Assembly: GCA_040218415.1 (NCBI GenBank)
Contig: JAVJRN010000020.1
Coordinates: 39,903-103,902, forward strand
DNA length: 64,000 nt
DNA from: JAVJRN01 sp040218415
GTDB taxonomy: Bacteria; Bacteroidota; Bacteroidia; Cytophagales; Cyclobacteriaceae
Reading direction: 5' to 3'
Positions 18,295 to 27,965 of this stretch are shown here, piece by piece; the stretch's first letter is position 1; every line of letters starts with the position of its first letter. The position numbers and the translations under genes are program-made. The notes under the pieces were generated by a model. It did no database searches and was not told the origin of the DNA. It worked only from the letters and a program-made list of their open reading frames with translations.

Positions 18295-18876
18295 TTGGAA
18301 TCATTCTCTAAGTCAGAAATTATATTACTCAAAGACCAAGATTTTCTATTAACAAAAAGAAAGGTTTCTAAACGAGTCAAGACCAAACTTCGATCAATTT
18401 CTGAAAGCATTGATTCCGTTTTCAAAAAGCATAAGAAAATATCTGAGGCTTATGAGTTTGATTTACCCAAAATTTCGAGCGGTGAAAATTATCAAGGCCT
18501 CCCCTACTTCGTATTAGATTGTCCAAGACACTTTAAACAATCATCAATATTTAGTTACCGAACTATTGTTTGGTGGGGACATGAAATTAGTTGTTCGCTC
18601 ATTGTTAGTGGAGATGCGTTGAATGCTTCTAAAGAATCTATCTTTAATAAAGTACCTGGTCAAGACTTCTATTTTTGTGTTAATAACCATCCTTGGGATC
18701 ATCACTTTAAACCAACTAATTATATCACCACTACCACCCTCGATTCTACAGTAATAAAAAATCACATTGAGCGTACAGGCTTTGTTAAATTGGCTGATAA
18801 AATTGATATTTCAGAAATTGATAACATAAGTGCCTTTTCAACGAACAGTCTAGCCCGATTTTTGTCTTGTATTTAA
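18295..18876 (+). CDS. Conserved-looking protein of unknown function
   Basis: I do not recognise this 193-residue protein. It has no signal peptide or membrane segment. The N terminus is Lys-rich and probably helical (residues 15-55). The middle holds aromatic and His/Trp-rich segments (IVWWGHEIS and NNHPWDHHF) and a GLPYFVLDCPRHF stretch, which look like an ordered, possibly metal- or ligand-binding core. The start is inferred as TTG 18295, one base after the fabH-like stop. The first in-frame ATG is far inside, so either the rare start is real or translation depends on coupling. The next gene starts 4 bp downstream. Gene order suggests a role with the KAS III-like enzyme. Confidence 0.6.
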   Translation: MESFSKSEIILLKDQDFLLTKRKVSKRVKTKLRSISESIDSVFKKHKKISEAYEFDLPKISSGENYQGLPYFVLDCPRHFKQSSIFSYRTIVWWGHEISCSLIVSGDALNASKESIFNKVPGQDFYFCVNNHPWDHHFKPTNYITTTTLDSTVIKNHIERTGFVKLADKIDISEIDNISAFSTNSLARFLSCI

Positions 18877-18880
18877 AAGC

Positions 18881-20215
18881 ATGATTAAACCAAACGCTTT
18901 TTCAGCCTTTATCCTTGCATTTTTGTGTTTCACATCTGCTATTTCACAGGAAATAGCACCAGAAGAAGTTGTTTTCAGAGCTGATACCCTACAAGATGGA
19001 ACATATGCCGTCACCTATTCCAACAATAGATACGCAATACTTGGGCAAATAAAGAACCACCAAAAAGACGGACTTTGGAAATTCTATTACGAAAATGGAA
19101 ACCTTAAAGAAACAATCAACTACGAAGAAGGGAAAATTGAGGGTTTGAGAATAAAATATGATCCAAATGGTGTGTTGATTAATTCAGTGTATTATACCAA
19201 CGGAATTTTAAATGGTGATTACAAAGAATATTATGACAATGGCGAGCTTGCACTTACTGGGTACTATAAATTAGGACAAAAAGATAGCATTTGGGTAGAA
19301 TATCTTGCCACTAGTAATGGTTTCGCACAGTCAAAATCATATATTAAAAGATTTAAAAACGGAAAACTTAACGGACAATCGCAATACTTTTTCTCATCAG
19401 GAAGAATAATGGCGGTGGAATATTACGCTCACGATATTGAAACAGGTAATTGGAAAATATACTATCCGAATAAACGTATAAAGAAGGATTTCAATTTTAA
19501 GAATGGGCTCCTTCATGGCTCTTATCTTGAATACCACGACAATGGAGAAAAGAGTGTTGAAGGACAATATAAGTTTGATCTTAAGTCTGGCAAGTGGCTG
19601 AGTTTTTTTGATAATGGTAACCTATTTAGCATTGGTTCTTATGATAAAGGTCAGAAAGAAGGCATTTGGAAATATTTTACGGAAAATGGAAGTCTCGATA
19701 ATGAGGGAGAATTTATGAACGATGGTAAAACCGGTCAATGGATTTTCTATTATCCAGATGGCAGGCTTAGAGAAATCGGGACTTTTAAACTTGATGAAAA
19801 AGATGGACTCTGGGGTCATTTTTATTCCAACGAACAACTTAAACAAGAAAGGCTCTGGGTGAATGGGGCGTTAACAACTATTGGGGAGTATTATGCCATC
19901 ACAGGAGAAATATTAAATAATGGTAATTTCAAAAATGGCAATGGCCAATTATTGGAATATCACGATAATAAAACGGTGGCATCAGATATAACTTTCAAAA
20001 ATGGTATCCCGAATGGCCCTGCCAAATATTATTTCGATAGTGGAAATATAAAAGAAGAAGGCGCCTTTGAAAATGGTAGAAAAAATGGAAAATGGATAAC
20101 CTATTTCACCAATGGTAGGAAAGCAATAGAAGCATTTTATGAAGCAGGGAAGGAGTCAAAAACATGGTATTACTATAACCCCCGAGGAAAACTCATTAAA
20201 ACCATTGCTTATTAA
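18881..20215 (+). CDS. Exported MORN-2 repeat protein (YwqK-like)
   Basis: A 444-residue protein with a signal peptide ending in AISQ (about residue 23). About fifteen repeats of roughly 23 residues follow, with the pattern G-x-W-x-x-Y-(Y/F)-x-N-G-x-(L/I)-x-x-x-x-x-(Y/F)-x-x-G-K-x-x-G. This is the MORN_2 variant often annotated as the antitoxin-like YwqK family in Bacteroidota. There is no partner toxin here, so the antitoxin label should not be taken literally. The protein is presumably periplasmic or on the surface, a repetitive beta-hairpin scaffold. It is the last gene of the run from the FabH-like enzyme (spacing 4 bp). No catalytic residues can be assigned. Confidence 0.75.
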   Translation: MIKPNAFSAFILAFLCFTSAISQEIAPEEVVFRADTLQDGTYAVTYSNNRYAILGQIKNHQKDGLWKFYYENGNLKETINYEEGKIEGLRIKYDPNGVLINSVYYTNGILNGDYKEYYDNGELALTGYYKLGQKDSIWVEYLATSNGFAQSKSYIKRFKNGKLNGQSQYFFSSGRIMAVEYYAHDIETGNWKIYYPNKRIKKDFNFKNGLLHGSYLEYHDNGEKSVEGQYKFDLKSGKWLSFFDNGNLFSIGSYDKGQKEGIWKYFTENGSLDNEGEFMNDGKTGQWIFYYPDGRLREIGTFKLDEKDGLWGHFYSNEQLKQERLWVNGALTTIGEYYAITGEILNNGNFKNGNGQLLEYHDNKTVASDITFKNGIPNGPAKYYFDSGNIKEEGAFENGRKNGKWITYFTNGRKAIEAFYEAGKESKTWYYYNPRGKLIKTIAY

Positions 20216-20300
20216 AAAACTTCAACAACTATAAAAAACAACCAAAATATTATTAAAACAAACGAATTCAGCGGGTTAAATAATGAGTCCCAAAGATTAG

Positions 20301-20325
20301 AGGAAAAGCAAGATGCTTTATTCCT
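20301..20325 (-). terminator. Weak hairpin terminator after the lipoprotein hydrolase
   Basis: On the minus strand AGGAA-t-AAAGCA pairs with TGCTTTTCCT around a three-base loop, starting 4 bp after the hydrolase stop. The following tract (CTAATCTTT) is only moderately T-rich. It lies between convergent genes and could work for either. Confidence 0.35.
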
Positions 20326-20328
20326 GAC

Positions 20329-21156
20329 TTACTTAAAATTTAATAGTTGATCGACGATTAACTCTTGGTGAGTCCAAGGAATAAAATGTCTTGCGTCATT
20401 TATAATCGTCATAGAAAGTAAAGAGTCTTTCATCATTCTTTTGGCAAAAAATGCATTTCCTAAAGGTACAAATCGATCATCAGTTCCGTGGATAACCACC
20501 GTTTTGGATGTAATCTCTGACCAATAAGGCAGCATTAAGTTCAATTCCGATTTTAATGTTATGATCTCCTCATTACTTACCCAAAAACCCGTCGGCATCA
20601 GGGCACCAATAAATTTAGTTTGAAACCACGACCTATACCATTCCTCCTTTTCCATTTCCGGATCTATTGAAGGTGCTAATAGCACCAGTCCGTCTACTTC
20701 CATTGGGAAATCCATGGCCATTCTCGCTACTACAGGCCCTCCCAGTGAATGTCCAACCCATATTTGATGTTTGTAGAGACCACCGACAGCTTCTTTGATA
20801 TACGCTACCTGCTTCTTCAAGCTAGGTTCTGGCTGGCCATAATCTGATGCACCAAAACCTGGCCTGTCAACAGCAATAATATCGAAAGCATCAGTGAGTC
20901 GCTTATTTTTAAAATAGTCGATAAAAGCATTCCAAGAACCTGGCGAACCATGGACAAAGATCAAAACTGAATCCTTTCTTTTTGGTGTTTTAACAAAGTG
21001 GATTTGTCGACCACTTATCCTAAAAGTATCCGAAATTGGCATTAACTCTGTTTTTTGAAACTCTTCCAGAAAGGTTTCTTTATCCATTTGAAAGTTAAAA
21101 CAACCTGTAAGCAATAAAAAAGAGGCGATTATCAGATACTTTTTATTATTACTCAT
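20329..21156 (-). CDS. Lipoprotein alpha/beta-fold hydrolase
   Basis: A 275-residue hydrolase with a lipobox LLTGC (Cys19), so it is probably a lipoprotein. The nucleophile elbow is GHSLGG with S137. The acid is within HGTDD near D227, and the His is H257 (ARHFIP). HGSPGSW near residue 69 supplies the oxyanion hole region. The set is a complete Ser-Asp-His triad typical of esterases, lipases and related hydrolases. The substrate is unknown. It stands alone on the minus strand, convergent with the MORN-repeat gene and divergent from the small lipoprotein at 21450, with a 293-bp spacer in which I see no clear promoter element. Confidence 0.85.
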   Translation of the reverse strand: MSNNKKYLIIASFLLLTGCFNFQMDKETFLEEFQKTELMPISDTFRISGRQIHFVKTPKRKDSVLIFVHGSPGSWNAFIDYFKNKRLTDAFDIIAVDRPGFGASDYGQPEPSLKKQVAYIKEAVGGLYKHQIWVGHSLGGPVVARMAMDFPMEVDGLVLLAPSIDPEMEKEEWYRSWFQTKFIGALMPTGFWVSNEEIITLKSELNLMLPYWSEITSKTVVIHGTDDRFVPLGNAFFAKRMMKDSLLSMTIINDARHFIPWTHQELIVDQLLNFK

Positions 21157-21449
21157 TTGACTTTTTCTCTATTTGAAATACACTACGAAGCTTTGCTTTC
21201 ATCATTGATAAATGTTGACAAGGTATTATTGAATACACTCATTTCAGCAAACTCTGGGTTTTAAAATTATGACCGTCTATTTTTACAACTTATATGTAAT
21301 CCATCATATTGTTACACAAATAAGTGCCTTAACATATCATCAGAACCAATAAAATATATAGTTTTCCATTTAGACTCTTTAGAATAACTTACTAATTTGT
21401 ATGAATTATACTAGATTAAGTAGTCTAATATTTATTCTGAACCATACTC

Positions 21450-21860
21450 ATGACCAAACCACTCCTATTCCTTCTGTCAATCTGCCTAATTATTTCCTGT
21501 GCCGCCAAAAAAGACAACTCCACATCCAAAACTACTAAACTGAGCCTCGATGAACTTAACATAGGGAAAAATCAAACCGGAATAGTGGGAAAGTTGAAAA
21601 GTGTTACTCCAGAGGGTAACAGTCTTAAATTTGAAATGAGTGTAGAGAAGAGCAAACAGGGGGGAGCAAACTCCATAGCTATTGGTAAGGGGGCTATTAC
21701 TCAAATAATCGCCACACCTATTTTCTTAAGACAATACAAAGAAAAAAATGAATCTGATTTGGCAACCCTACTCAAACCAGAAATGGAAATAATGGTGCTA
21801 ATCAATCAAAATATGATGACGCAACAGAATAACCTAGTTTATATTTCAAAAATCAAGTAA
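21450..21860 (+). CDS. Small lipoprotein of unknown function
   Basis: A 136-residue protein with a signal peptide and lipobox IISC (Cys17). A Ser/Thr/Lys linker is followed by a domain of about 100 residues rich in beta-forming residues that I do not recognise. One base separates its stop from the large BNR/cadherin protein at 21862, so it is almost certainly cotranscribed and possibly a partner of that protein. No catalytic or binding motif is visible. Confidence 0.7.
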   Translation: MTKPLLFLLSICLIISCAAKKDNSTSKTTKLSLDELNIGKNQTGIVGKLKSVTPEGNSLKFEMSVEKSKQGGANSIAIGKGAITQIIATPIFLRQYKEKNESDLATLLKPEMEIMVLINQNMMTQQNNLVYISKIK

Positions 21861-21861
21861 A

Positions 21862-24800
21862 ATGAAAAAACCGACCATCATTCTGGCCGTCCTCATGCTC
21901 ATTATTGCCTGTGGAGTTTCCTTTTTTAGAATAAATCCTCCAAAGGAATTGGCTCATAAGAAACTCAATAGAATAGAAAGGAAGAAAATGAGGACAGAGT
22001 ACTTTTTCAATAAGTTAAAAGATCCTGTGACCAATAGTATTCCTGTCAATATTCGCGCTAAGGAAATGCTTTTCAAAGAAAAGATGGACGCGAACTTTAG
22101 CCATATGCGTAGCGACAATCAAATGACACATGACTGGGCTGAAGTAGGTCCCGCTGATGTTGGAGGAAGAACTCGGGCAATTGCCTTGGACGCTAGAAAT
22201 AGCGATATAGTTTTTGCGGGAGGAGTTTCTGGAGGAATATGGAAATCAATTGACCGAGGCACCACTTGGACTCCTAAGTTATCGTCTGGTTCATTTTTAG
22301 GCATCTCATCTATAGCACAAGATCCTAATAGCCAAGATGTATGGTACGCAACCACTGGTGAAATATCAGATGGCGCAAGCTCCTCTGGTAAAATAGCAGG
22401 ATTTACCAGTCCTTTTTTAGGTGCCGGAATATATAAGTCTACGGATAATGGAGAAACCTGGAATCTGAGATCTTACGCCTACTCCACAGATTCAGAAAAC
22501 GTCGTAGCTCAGGACCAGTTAGAAGAACGCATTTCTAGTCGGCTTACCAATCCTTTCATTCTGACAAGCAAAGTGATTACTCATAACTTTAGTGGAATCA
22601 CAGAAATATTCGTCGCTACCCAGTATAGTGGAATTTGGGTTTCTCAGGATGGTGGGGATTCTTTTAAAAAGTTTGCAAGTGATCAAATCAACAATGAAGA
22701 CCCAATTTATTGCGATATAGTCATTGACGAAAATGATTACATCACTGTCTGGTTTGGCCCTACGGACTCAGGCAATAATGGATTATACAGATCGTGGGAT
22801 CAAGGTGAAACCTTCTTCGATGTATCAGGAGATAGCTACCCTTCCGTTGCTGATGCAGCTAGGAATGTGTTGGCCATTGCCCCATCTAATACTTCTATTG
22901 TATATTCTTTCCTATGGGATGGCACTTCTTGGGATCAAGGTAACCATTTTTATAAATATGATTTCACAGTTGCCGATAATGGAGGTAATAATTTTAACTC
23001 CATAGAACGATCTCAAAATCTACCCACATATGATAGAAGTATTTTTGGTGGGTCAGAAGATTTTTCTACACAAGGTGGTTATGACATGACCTTAGCGGTA
23101 CACCCCGAAGATGAGAATTATGTAGTACTTGGCTACATCAATTTAGTCCGATCAACTGATGGTTTTGCCACATCAATCACTGGTGATCCCGCTTTTTCAT
23201 GGATAGGAGGTAATGAAAACCCATATCTCAATGATGAAGGAAGGGATTTTGAGGGTGTTCAACATGCAGACCAGCATTTTATGTTATTTGATCCTAAAGC
23301 TCCCAATTCACTCATTGTGGGTCATGATGGCGGACTTTCCTTAACTACAAATATTACCAGTAATAGAATTGACTGGGTCAGTCTTAACAACGATTACAAC
23401 ATTACGCAGTATTACACAGTTTCAGCAGGATTTGCAGATGGAGAAAGTTATATTATCGGTGGTACTCAGGACAATGGGACACCCTTGTTAGATCATAGTA
23501 TTTTTAATAATGCATTGATCAATTCTGTATTTGACCTTTCTTCCGGAGATGGATCTTACTGCTATGCTGGAAATGAAATCATTTATTCTTCCGCACAAAA
23601 TGGCTTCCTATCTCCCTACTACATTGCTGAGGGCACATCGAGCCGATCTGTGTACGGCTATACTGATAGAGACGATCTTAGCAAACTTTTTATTCACCCG
23701 TTTACAGTAGATCCCAATGATGAGGGAACTATTTTTTACGCTTCGAATGGAGATGGTATACTTGCTCGGAATGATGCCTTTGATGATGCTATGTCAAATG
23801 GTAACTTGAGCGGGTCAGTCATTGACAATGGATGGCAAGATTTTAATATTGGTGAACCCGTCCAAATCACGGCATTAAAAGTGAGTGATCAGAACCCTGC
23901 TCATAAATTATATTTTGGAGGATTGGTTAATAACTCTCCTGTTTTAGCAAGTTTTGAAAATGCGAACACCAGTAATAATGAAAACGCCATAACCTACATC
24001 GACGTTTCCATGGTAGAAGCCGGCTCTTGGCTCACAGATATTGCAATAAATCCAAAGAATGGACAGGAAATTATCTTGGTATATTCAAATTACAATATTA
24101 CTGGTCTTTATTATTCCGATAATGGTGGGTCAAGTTTCACAGCCATAGAAGGCAATCTCGCTAATAACGACAATGAGTTTAACATTGGCTTTTCAGGCCC
24201 TTCCATACGGGCGGCAGAAATCGCAGAAGACACAAATGGTAACAAAAAGTATTTTGTCGGAACTAGTGTTGGATTGTTTAGCACCAGCTCGCTCAATGGC
24301 GCCAATACCAATTGGACCATAGAGACACCAATGTTAGACAATATCGTCATTGAAGACTTATTCTTACGACCAATAGATGGAGCTCTGGTTGTGGGCACAC
24401 ATGGACGGGGAGCTTTTATAGGACTTGGTGAAACAGGACCTGCAAATGGCGCTCCTTTGCTTTCCGACCAGACATTCACCATTGATGAAAACTCAGATAT
24501 AAACACAACCATAGGACAATTGAGTGCTTCAGATCCAGAACAAGATGAGTTACTCTTCAGCATTGTTTCAGGCAATTCAACTGGTGTCTTCAGCTTAAAT
24601 ACCACATCGGGCGAACTTACATTAGCTTCTGAAATTGACTATGAAGACACAAACAATTACACCCTGAGCATTGGTGCGTCTGATGGCCAAACTACAACCA
24701 CCGCACAAATCACAGTGATTGTGCAGGATGTAAATGAGGCTCCTTTAGTAGAAAATGCAGTCGTAAGTGTCGATGAAGATGCGGCAATTGGTACAACTAT

Positions 24801-25263
24801 TATTAATGTCGCGGCAACTGACCCAGAAAATGATAACCTGACTTATGCACTCACCAGTGGGAACTCAAACTCTGCTTTCAACATAAATAACTCCGGCGAA
24901 ATCAGCATAGCTTCCCTATTGAACGCTCAGACGACTCCTAATTACACATTAGTGATAGAAGTTTCGGATGGTAGTTTGACTGCAGAGGGCACTGTTAACA
25001 TTGCCGTAAATAGTATCGATGACGCCCTGAATACCGTGGAATCCACCACCTTTGAGATTTTTCCAAACCCTACGACGAACTACCTTCACTTTAGTGGCAT
25101 ATCAGTGAAATCTGTAACCATATCTAATCTGGCAGGCCAAAAATTACTGGTAAAAGGGGAAGTAAACAAGGTTGACCTTTCAGCGCTAAAAAACAATGTC
25201 TATTTGGTGACCATTGTCGATCAAAACAATGTAAAACACACAAAAAAAATTGTGAAGAACTAG
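21862..25263 (+). CDS. T9SS cargo: BNR/VPS10-like beta-propeller with two cadherin-like domains
   Basis: A 1133-residue protein. Residues 90-850 carry the repeated S-x-D-x-G-x-x-W Asp-box pattern (KSTDNGETW, SQDGGDSF, YSDNGGSSF) of sialidase/sortilin-like beta-propellers. Two cadherin-like domains follow at about 870-960 and 965-1055, with Ca-binding DxNE and DxD(A)xxG segments. The C terminus (about 1065-1133) is a T9SS type A sorting domain: FPNPTTNYL, a TISNLAGQ strand, KNNVYLV and a KKIVKN end. It should therefore cross the outer membrane through the T9SS. The N-terminal hydrophobic segment ends in LIIACG, which also fits a lipobox, an unusual mix with a T9SS tail. The ligand is not known. 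A strong terminator follows. Confidence 0.85.
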   Translation: MKKPTIILAVLMLIIACGVSFFRINPPKELAHKKLNRIERKKMRTEYFFNKLKDPVTNSIPVNIRAKEMLFKEKMDANFSHMRSDNQMTHDWAEVGPADVGGRTRAIALDARNSDIVFAGGVSGGIWKSIDRGTTWTPKLSSGSFLGISSIAQDPNSQDVWYATTGEISDGASSSGKIAGFTSPFLGAGIYKSTDNGETWNLRSYAYSTDSENVVAQDQLEERISSRLTNPFILTSKVITHNFSGITEIFVATQYSGIWVSQDGGDSFKKFASDQINNEDPIYCDIVIDENDYITVWFGPTDSGNNGLYRSWDQGETFFDVSGDSYPSVADAARNVLAIAPSNTSIVYSFLWDGTSWDQGNHFYKYDFTVADNGGNNFNSIERSQNLPTYDRSIFGGSEDFSTQGGYDMTLAVHPEDENYVVLGYINLVRSTDGFATSITGDPAFSWIGGNENPYLNDEGRDFEGVQHADQHFMLFDPKAPNSLIVGHDGGLSLTTNITSNRIDWVSLNNDYNITQYYTVSAGFADGESYIIGGTQDNGTPLLDHSIFNNALINSVFDLSSGDGSYCYAGNEIIYSSAQNGFLSPYYIAEGTSSRSVYGYTDRDDLSKLFIHPFTVDPNDEGTIFYASNGDGILARNDAFDDAMSNGNLSGSVIDNGWQDFNIGEPVQITALKVSDQNPAHKLYFGGLVNNSPVLASFENANTSNNENAITYIDVSMVEAGSWLTDIAINPKNGQEIILVYSNYNITGLYYSDNGGSSFTAIEGNLANNDNEFNIGFSGPSIRAAEIAEDTNGNKKYFVGTSVGLFSTSSLNGANTNWTIETPMLDNIVIEDLFLRPIDGALVVGTHGRGAFIGLGETGPANGAPLLSDQTFTIDENSDINTTIGQLSASDPEQDELLFSIVSGNSTGVFSLNTTSGELTLASEIDYEDTNNYTLSIGASDGQTTTTAQITVIVQDVNEAPLVENAVVSVDEDAAIGTTIINVAATDPENDNLTYALTSGNSNSAFNINNSGEISIASLLNAQTTPNYTLVIEVSDGSLTAEGTVNIAVNSIDDALNTVESTTFEIFPNPTTNYLHFSGISVKSVTISNLAGQKLLVKGEVNKVDLSALKNNVYLVTIVDQNNVKHTKKIVKN

Positions 25264-25280
25264 GCTAACCTACACTCATT

Positions 25281-25319
25281 AAAAAGGTTCTTTTGATTCG
25301 GTCAAAAGAACCTTTTTTT
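25281..25319 (+). terminator. Strong Rho-independent terminator (possibly bidirectional)
   Basis: A 16-bp perfect stem, AAAAAGGTTCTTTTGA with TCAAAAGAACCTTTTT, a five-base TTCGG loop and a run of seven T, 18 bp after the stop of the BNR/cadherin gene. The A-rich left arm would give a T run on the minus strand too. Confidence 0.92.
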
Positions 25320-25591
25320 ATTCAACTATCAGACAAACGAACGGACTACACTCATCCAAAATACGCTTCGCCTCCTCAACGTTTCATAGTGTTATTGACT
25401 TCTTCTTAGAATTGAAAAAGAAGAAATAAGATAAAATATTTTTATTCAGCCATTTCTAAACGCTGCATTAATTGATACTTACTCCGCCGAAACCTCCATT
25501 TTATCAACATTCTTGGTGCGTTTCAATAATGTTAATAACACACTGATAGATGACCAAAATCTACATTGAATCCCATCATTGAGGCGTTGAT
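25320..25591. other. Spacer between convergent genes, no feature seen
   Basis: About 270 bp between the terminator and the stop of the last DUF4249 gene. I see no ORF with coding character, no tRNA and no strong hairpin. It presumably holds the untranslated end of the DUF4249 transcript. Confidence 0.4.
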
Positions 25592-26680
25592 TTAGTTGGT
25601 ACCTACCCAATAATCTGGTCTTTCTTGGGTACTTCTAGGCAACCGTAAACAGTCTAGACATGTCTCTGAATAAAACTCAGGCTCTTCAAAACCCTCCAAG
25701 AAGATACATTCATCTGCAAATGGAAATACGATATTCTTAAGTTGACTTGGAAATACTGCGATTCTGGTTGTATCCATCAAAACAGCTTGAAAAAAGCCTT
25801 GAACCAGCTCATCCGGATCTGAAATAGGCTCAATATTTCCAAGAGCCCGGCCTGGCGGAGTATCAAATAAAGAACCTACATTCTCAGCCAATGACTCTAT
25901 ACTTTTCATGTATTCATAGTTCTGCTGAGAAATGGACAGTTGGTATAAAGAAAATATATGCTTGGTTGCAAAAGATTTATCCAGTGTTCTCGCGAAGAGC
26001 TGATCGATTCTGAAGGTATCAGGCGTGTACCCAACGGTCGTGAAAATATTGATCTTTTCTGCACCTATAGGCTCTATGATATAACAAGGTGGGGGTATCA
26101 AATTATTGAATTCCGGAAAATCTGTAGGCTTGAATTCAAAAGTCTCTTCTGCATTCCAGATGAGGAATACGGGATCGCCATCGCCTTGAGGAGTGGTAGT
26201 GAAACCTACTTCAACATCGTTAGTTTCCACATCATTCCCAAGGTTAGTAGTTGTGGTAGATTTGATCTGCCTCCAATGCATTCGATCTTTAGCGCCTATA
26301 GAAGGCATTTTATCAGGCTTTGATTTATAAAACCTTCCGTCGGGAAGTGATACTTCTATATGGTACGACCTCCCCGGAAAACCTTTAACTACATTGCCCC
26401 GACAAGTGTAGGTTCCATCCAAGTTGTCTTGAAACGACTCTCTAGCTCCGCCATCATTCACAAGCACCACCTCTGCATTGAGGAAAGGAGTTGGTGGAGT
26501 GCCCAAAAAAGATGTCTGTCTTATTTCTACAAAATAAGGTCCATTCGATTGGTTGATATAACCCGCTATGATTATTTGATTGACGCCACTCCTATCTTCC
26601 CTAAAATCAAACCGCGATTCACATTGGCATAAAAAAATGACGATGAAAGCGTATTTGACTTGATCTAAAATCTTTTTCAC
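25592..26680 (-). CDS. DUF4249 lipoprotein, copy 3
   Basis: A 362-residue lipoprotein (lipobox FLCQC). An N-terminal beta-sandwich-like region contains AGYINQSNGPYFVEIRQT and a PGRSYHIEV strand. A conserved middle segment has DFPEFNNLIPPPCYI, and LFDTPPGRALGNIEP follows. The C terminus has a C-x2-C pair followed by LPRS. These features recur in all three copies here and mark DUF4249, a Bacteroidota-specific family usually encoded next to a TonB-dependent receptor. A role as a surface or periplasmic partner of that receptor is inferred from this pairing; the ligand is unknown. It is the last gene of the four-gene run, 232 bp after copy 2. Confidence 0.88.
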   Translation of the reverse strand: MKKILDQVKYAFIVIFLCQCESRFDFREDRSGVNQIIIAGYINQSNGPYFVEIRQTSFLGTPPTPFLNAEVVLVNDGGARESFQDNLDGTYTCRGNVVKGFPGRSYHIEVSLPDGRFYKSKPDKMPSIGAKDRMHWRQIKSTTTTNLGNDVETNDVEVGFTTTPQGDGDPVFLIWNAEETFEFKPTDFPEFNNLIPPPCYIIEPIGAEKINIFTTVGYTPDTFRIDQLFARTLDKSFATKHIFSLYQLSISQQNYEYMKSIESLAENVGSLFDTPPGRALGNIEPISDPDELVQGFFQAVLMDTTRIAVFPSQLKNIVFPFADECIFLEGFEEPEFYSETCLDCLRLPRSTQERPDYWVGTN

Positions 26681-26912
26681 TGTGATATCTGAAATTGAAT
26701 CTTTAGTTAAATATTAGTTTTTAAACTTTTCAGTCACAACCTACAACGGATTTTAATTGTTAAAAAGCCCTAAATAATCAGGCTTATCCTGAACTTGCCT
26801 TCTTCTGCGGATGTGATAAATACTTATGGCTGAAAATACCAAGCTCAAAACATCTATTACAGAAGCTACCTGTGTACATAATTTGCTTAAAGTTAATTGA
26901 CCAACCGCTCAA

Positions 26913-27965
26913 TTAATATTTCACCCAATAACCTGGCCTGTTATATGAACTTCTTGGAACGAGCAAACACCTATTGCACTGAGGGCTGTAATCTCTACTG
27001 AAGCCTCCTCGGTACAAACATTCTTCATAAATAAAAGTCGTCAGTTCGTTTGGGTAAACAGCAATGCGCACCGTATCCGATAAATATGCTGAGAAAAAAC
27101 CCAAGGGATCAACATTCGTACCTTCCACTGCCTTAATATTACCAATCAGCTGTCCTGGCGGAGTGTCAAATAAAGAACCAGAATTTTCAACCAATGACTC
27201 TAATCCTTTCAAATAGGTATAGTAACGTTCAGAAGTGGAATATTGATAAATAGAAAAAATGTGTTTTCTGACGAAAGAATCATCAATTTCCCGCCAAAAT
27301 ATTTCGTCAATATTCAAGTCTGTGCTTTGATAACCAACATTTGAAAAGATATTAACCCTTTCTGTTCCAAACTGCTGCTTGATATAGCAGGGAGGCGGGA
27401 TTGACCCAAAAGGATCAGGAAAATCCGTGGGTACAAATTGAAATACTTCCTCCCCTAGCCAATGAAGAAACACTGGCTGGTCAGTTTGAGGTAGCGCTAC
27501 GGTGAGGTCCACGTTCACCACTGGCAAGTTGAAGTCTATCCCAATATCTGAGGTAAATATCTTTATATCTTCGCTCCAAGACATGCTATATGAGGCTGTA
27601 AAAAGAGGTATTGTATCAGGTTCTGATCGGTATTTCTCACCTGACAATAAGGTGATTTCCACAAAGTATGAAGACCCGGGTTGCCCTACTATCTCTTGCC
27701 GATCATTCACATAAACGCCACGATCTGTTTCTTTGAATGCACTCACATTATTCTCTTGATCCTTCAACACCACGGTAGCTCCAACTACGGGTGTTGGCGC
27801 GCCAGAACGTTGGGTTTGTGAGATATACACATAGTAAGGATCCGTCGATTGATTGATGAAGCCATGAATGCTAATCAATGTTTGGTTGTCTCCATCCGTT
27901 TTGAACTCAAAGCGTTCTTCACAGGCAATAAGCAACAGTAGGAGGATGATTCTAATCGTTTTCAT
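26913..27965 (-). CDS. DUF4249 lipoprotein, copy 2
   Basis: About 350 residues from the ATG at 27965. A TTG at 27977 would add four residues, but the ATG sits in an ATGA overlap with the stop of copy 1 and directly precedes a good signal peptide and lipobox (LLIAC). It shares with the other copies the HGFINQSTDPYYVYI strand, DFPDPFGSIPPPCYI, the SLFDTPPGQLIGN stretch and a C-terminal C-x2-C followed by VPRS. It is closest to copy 1, which agrees with tandem duplication. It is probably an outer-membrane partner of the TonB-dependent receptor encoded upstream. No enzymatic motif is visible. Confidence 0.88.
   Translation of the reverse strand: MKTIRIILLLLLIACEERFEFKTDGDNQTLISIHGFINQSTDPYYVYISQTQRSGAPTPVVGATVVLKDQENNVSAFKETDRGVYVNDRQEIVGQPGSSYFVEITLLSGEKYRSEPDTIPLFTASYSMSWSEDIKIFTSDIGIDFNLPVVNVDLTVALPQTDQPVFLHWLGEEVFQFVPTDFPDPFGSIPPPCYIKQQFGTERVNIFSNVGYQSTDLNIDEIFWREIDDSFVRKHIFSIYQYSTSERYYTYLKGLESLVENSGSLFDTPPGQLIGNIKAVEGTNVDPLGFFSAYLSDTVRIAVYPNELTTFIYEECLYRGGFSRDYSPQCNRCLLVPRSSYNRPGYWVKY

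Noticed and set aside
18881..20215. Toxin-antitoxin module from the YwqK-like antitoxin label
   Set aside because: The protein is exported and has no toxin gene beside it; the label is a historical annotation of MORN_2 repeats.
24111..24605. Open frame of 164 codons on the minus strand within the BNR/cadherin gene
   Set aside because: It is a shadow of a strongly coding frame, with a low-complexity Pro/Ser-rich translation.
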